DNA of 64,000 nucleotides from NCBI GenBank assembly GCA_033964015.1, contig CM066915.1, positions 4,327,575-4,391,574 of the forward strand. Direction: 5' to 3'. The position numbers and the translations under genes were made by a program. This document shows positions 62,566 to 64,000 of the stretch, in pieces (within the stretch, counting starts at the first letter, position 1; the number at the start of each line of letters is the position of its first letter). The DNA comes from Scolanthus callimorphus (Eukaryota > Cnidaria > Anthozoa > Actiniaria > Edwardsiidae). Under the pieces are notes generated by a model. It was not told where the DNA came from. It made no database searches and worked only from the letters and a program-made list of their open reading frames with translations.

Positions 62566-64000
62566 ATGGGGCTTCATCGAACAACATCTGAGAAACTCCA
62601 CCGTAATCAGTACAAGGTTCAGAAAATCCTAAAACGAGCAGGTAAAGAACTTAAAAAAAGAAATGTGGACCATTACAAAGTCGAAAATCTACAAAGAAGG
62701 GCAATTAAGGTACTAAACAGAAGTCTACGTGTTCTTTCACAAGGAAAAGAACAAGACAGTCAATCAGTTCCTCACGGTAACTCAACTCAACCTACTTTTA
62801 AATTCTCTCTTAAAAAAGTTTCTGATAGAGAGGTAAAAAAATTCTCAGCTCGAGCATGTGCCTACAGCGTTAAACTAGATATTAATCATGAAGAAGAAGA
62901 TATTCGTATAACTGATGTACTGAATAGTTTAGAAAATGTATTTTCTGAAACCATTTCTAAAGTTAAAAAGAAATGTAAACTCAACAATCCATTGTCAGAT
63001 CGGATGCGGGTCGCTGTATTTTCGGATCAGCTGAACAAACCTTTATCGACTAGATTAGTATCTGTTGCTGAACAGAAACCAAATTTAATTTTGTCTGAAA
63101 TAGCCAAAGTTTTACAATCGAACGAGGAAATTAAATTAGATCAGAGTTTTCAAATAGATCTTGTTGCATTCAAAGCACCTGTTGGTCGCGGAAAATCTAA
63201 CAGACGTAAAGTTTTGAACTACGCAAAGGATGCAAAACTAAAAAAGTCTATCATCACCATAAGAAACACTGACGATCTGTGTTGCGCGCGCGCCATTGTA
63301 ACTGGACGTGAATTGCTTTTAAATCATCCAAAATTAAAACAAATTAAAATGGGTAGAAAAATACAAGAACGACTAGCTTTGGAGTTACACACACTCGCAA
63401 ATGTTCCTATCGGTTCATGTGGTTTACAAGAAATTGATCAGTTTCAAAACGTACTCACCGATTTTCAAATACGAGTAATTTCTTTTTCAGCGGGAAATTC
63501 CGTTATCTACGAAGGCCCTGCGCGTAAAAAGAAGATACTTTTGTATTTTTCTGAAACAAGTCATGGGTCAGCTCACTTTGATGTAATACATCCAAATCAG
63601 TTAGGGTGTGTTTTCGGTAAAGATTATTTTTGTGAACATTGTAAACGTTCGTTTTGCGATTATAAAGCACACCCATGTAACGATGTTTGTCAAGTGTGTG
63701 AACGTAGAAATTGTGAACGTTCTGATCAACAAGTAAAGTGTCACGACTGTAACAGGATTTGTCGGTCGCAGTCTTGTTTTGAAAGTCACAAAAAAGATAC
63801 AGACAAGAAAGGTAAACCAGTTACCTCAAAATGCTCTAGTAAATTTTGTTGTGAAAATTGCAAACAGGTTGTAAACTCAGGGAGGTCTACGAATCATCAG
63901 TGTGGCGAATACGTATGTGTGCATTGTGCGTCTTACGTTTTACCTGGTCATCTTTGTTTTATACAAAGAAAACCTCCAAAAGACCCATCCGAAAATTTGC
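62566..64000 (+). CDS. Protein-primed DNA polymerase B, N-terminal part (Polinton/adintovirus type), runs off window
   Basis: 478 codons from ATG 62566 with no stop to the window edge. The first 100 residues are basic. Residues 207-215 read GRGKSNRRK; 229-243 have the conserved pattern ITIRNTDDLCCARAIV. A segment resembling IPIGSCGLQEIDQFQ follows, then a Cys/His-rich zinc region from about residue 351 to the end (YFCEHCKRSFC, CQVCERRNC, CHDCNRIC, FCCENCKQ). This layout is the N-terminal part of Maverick/Polinton-type PolB, upstream of exonuclease and polymerase domains, which would lie outside the window. It replicates linear element DNA from a protein primer in relatives. No break is seen in the part present. 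The start is not certain because of two upstream ATGs, but this ATG gives the longest frame. Confidence 0.88.
   Translation, partial: MGLHRTTSEKLHRNQYKVQKILKRAGKELKKRNVDHYKVENLQRRAIKVLNRSLRVLSQGKEQDSQSVPHGNSTQPTFKFSLKKVSDREVKKFSARACAYSVKLDINHEEEDIRITDVLNSLENVFSETISKVKKKCKLNNPLSDRMRVAVFSDQLNKPLSTRLVSVAEQKPNLILSEIAKVLQSNEEIKLDQSFQIDLVAFKAPVGRGKSNRRKVLNYAKDAKLKKSIITIRNTDDLCCARAIVTGRELLLNHPKLKQIKMGRKIQERLALELHTLANVPIGSCGLQEIDQFQNVLTDFQIRVISFSAGNSVIYEGPARKKKILLYFSETSHGSAHFDVIHPNQLGCVFGKDYFCEHCKRSFCDYKAHPCNDVCQVCERRNCERSDQQVKCHDCNRICRSQSCFESHKKDTDKKGKPVTSKCSSKFCCENCKQVVNSGRSTNHQCGEYVCVHCASYVLPGHLCFIQRKPPKDPSENL

Overview
The window looks like a stretch of animal nuclear DNA, most likely from an anthozoan cnidarian (coral or sea anemone). 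This is inferred, not proven: the Bel/Pao elements, the transposase family at 5.1-14.4 kb, the DIRS-like remnant, the Polinton-type DNA polymerase and the foldback MITEs are a mix typical of cnidarian genomes. No ordinary conserved housekeeping gene was recognised. Almost everything is mobile, virus-like or satellite DNA.

Layout. (1) 0.2-5.1 kb: a compact module of unrecognised genes. A 525-codon frame is broken by one in-frame TAA (1617-3191). A RING-like gene lies on the minus strand (3421-4158) and a small membrane-protein ORF on the plus strand (4882-5115). The last two diverge from a striking control region (4216-4795) made of inverted copies of a CCAAT-CRE-TATA promoter around hairpin-bearing tandem repeats. 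(2) 5.06-14.35 kb: a decayed transposase-type gene with two recognisable introns. Intron 1 holds a young, intact Bel/Pao retrotransposon (7294-13646, TSD AAACG). (3) 14.4-16.85 kb: no gene seen. (4) 16855-23339: a second Bel/Pao element on the minus strand with very short LTRs (TSD CTCAC), inserted in a degenerate satellite. (5) 25.6-33.1 kb: a third, broken Bel/Pao element interrupted by a 1.9-kb insertion that itself contains a TTAA-type foldback MITE. (6) 33104-41147: an 8-kb structure bounded by a 21-bp inverted repeat and filled with a ~48-bp satellite in higher-order units, hairpins and an octamer repeat. (7) 41.2-53.5 kb: several diverged non-coding copies of one repeat family, cut by insertions with clear target-site duplications. 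(8) 53.8-57.6 kb: a foldback element, a small spliced gene with a duplicated exon, and a decayed DIRS-like retroelement. (9) 58.5-64 kb: a complete 75-residue RING gene in four tiny exons (minus), a double GRF zinc-finger protein (plus) and the N-terminal 478 residues of a Polinton/adintovirus-type protein-primed DNA polymerase running off the right edge. All three have TATA boxes.

How the parts relate. The Bel/Pao elements are self-contained gag-pol units, and the three show increasing decay. The most interesting unexplained parts are the left module with its mirrored promoters and possible origin-like repeats, the right module around the polymerase, and the 8-kb satellite-filled foldback structure. 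Both flanking modules carry short RING-type proteins, as DNA viruses and virus-derived elements often do. A viral origin of the left module is only a hypothesis.
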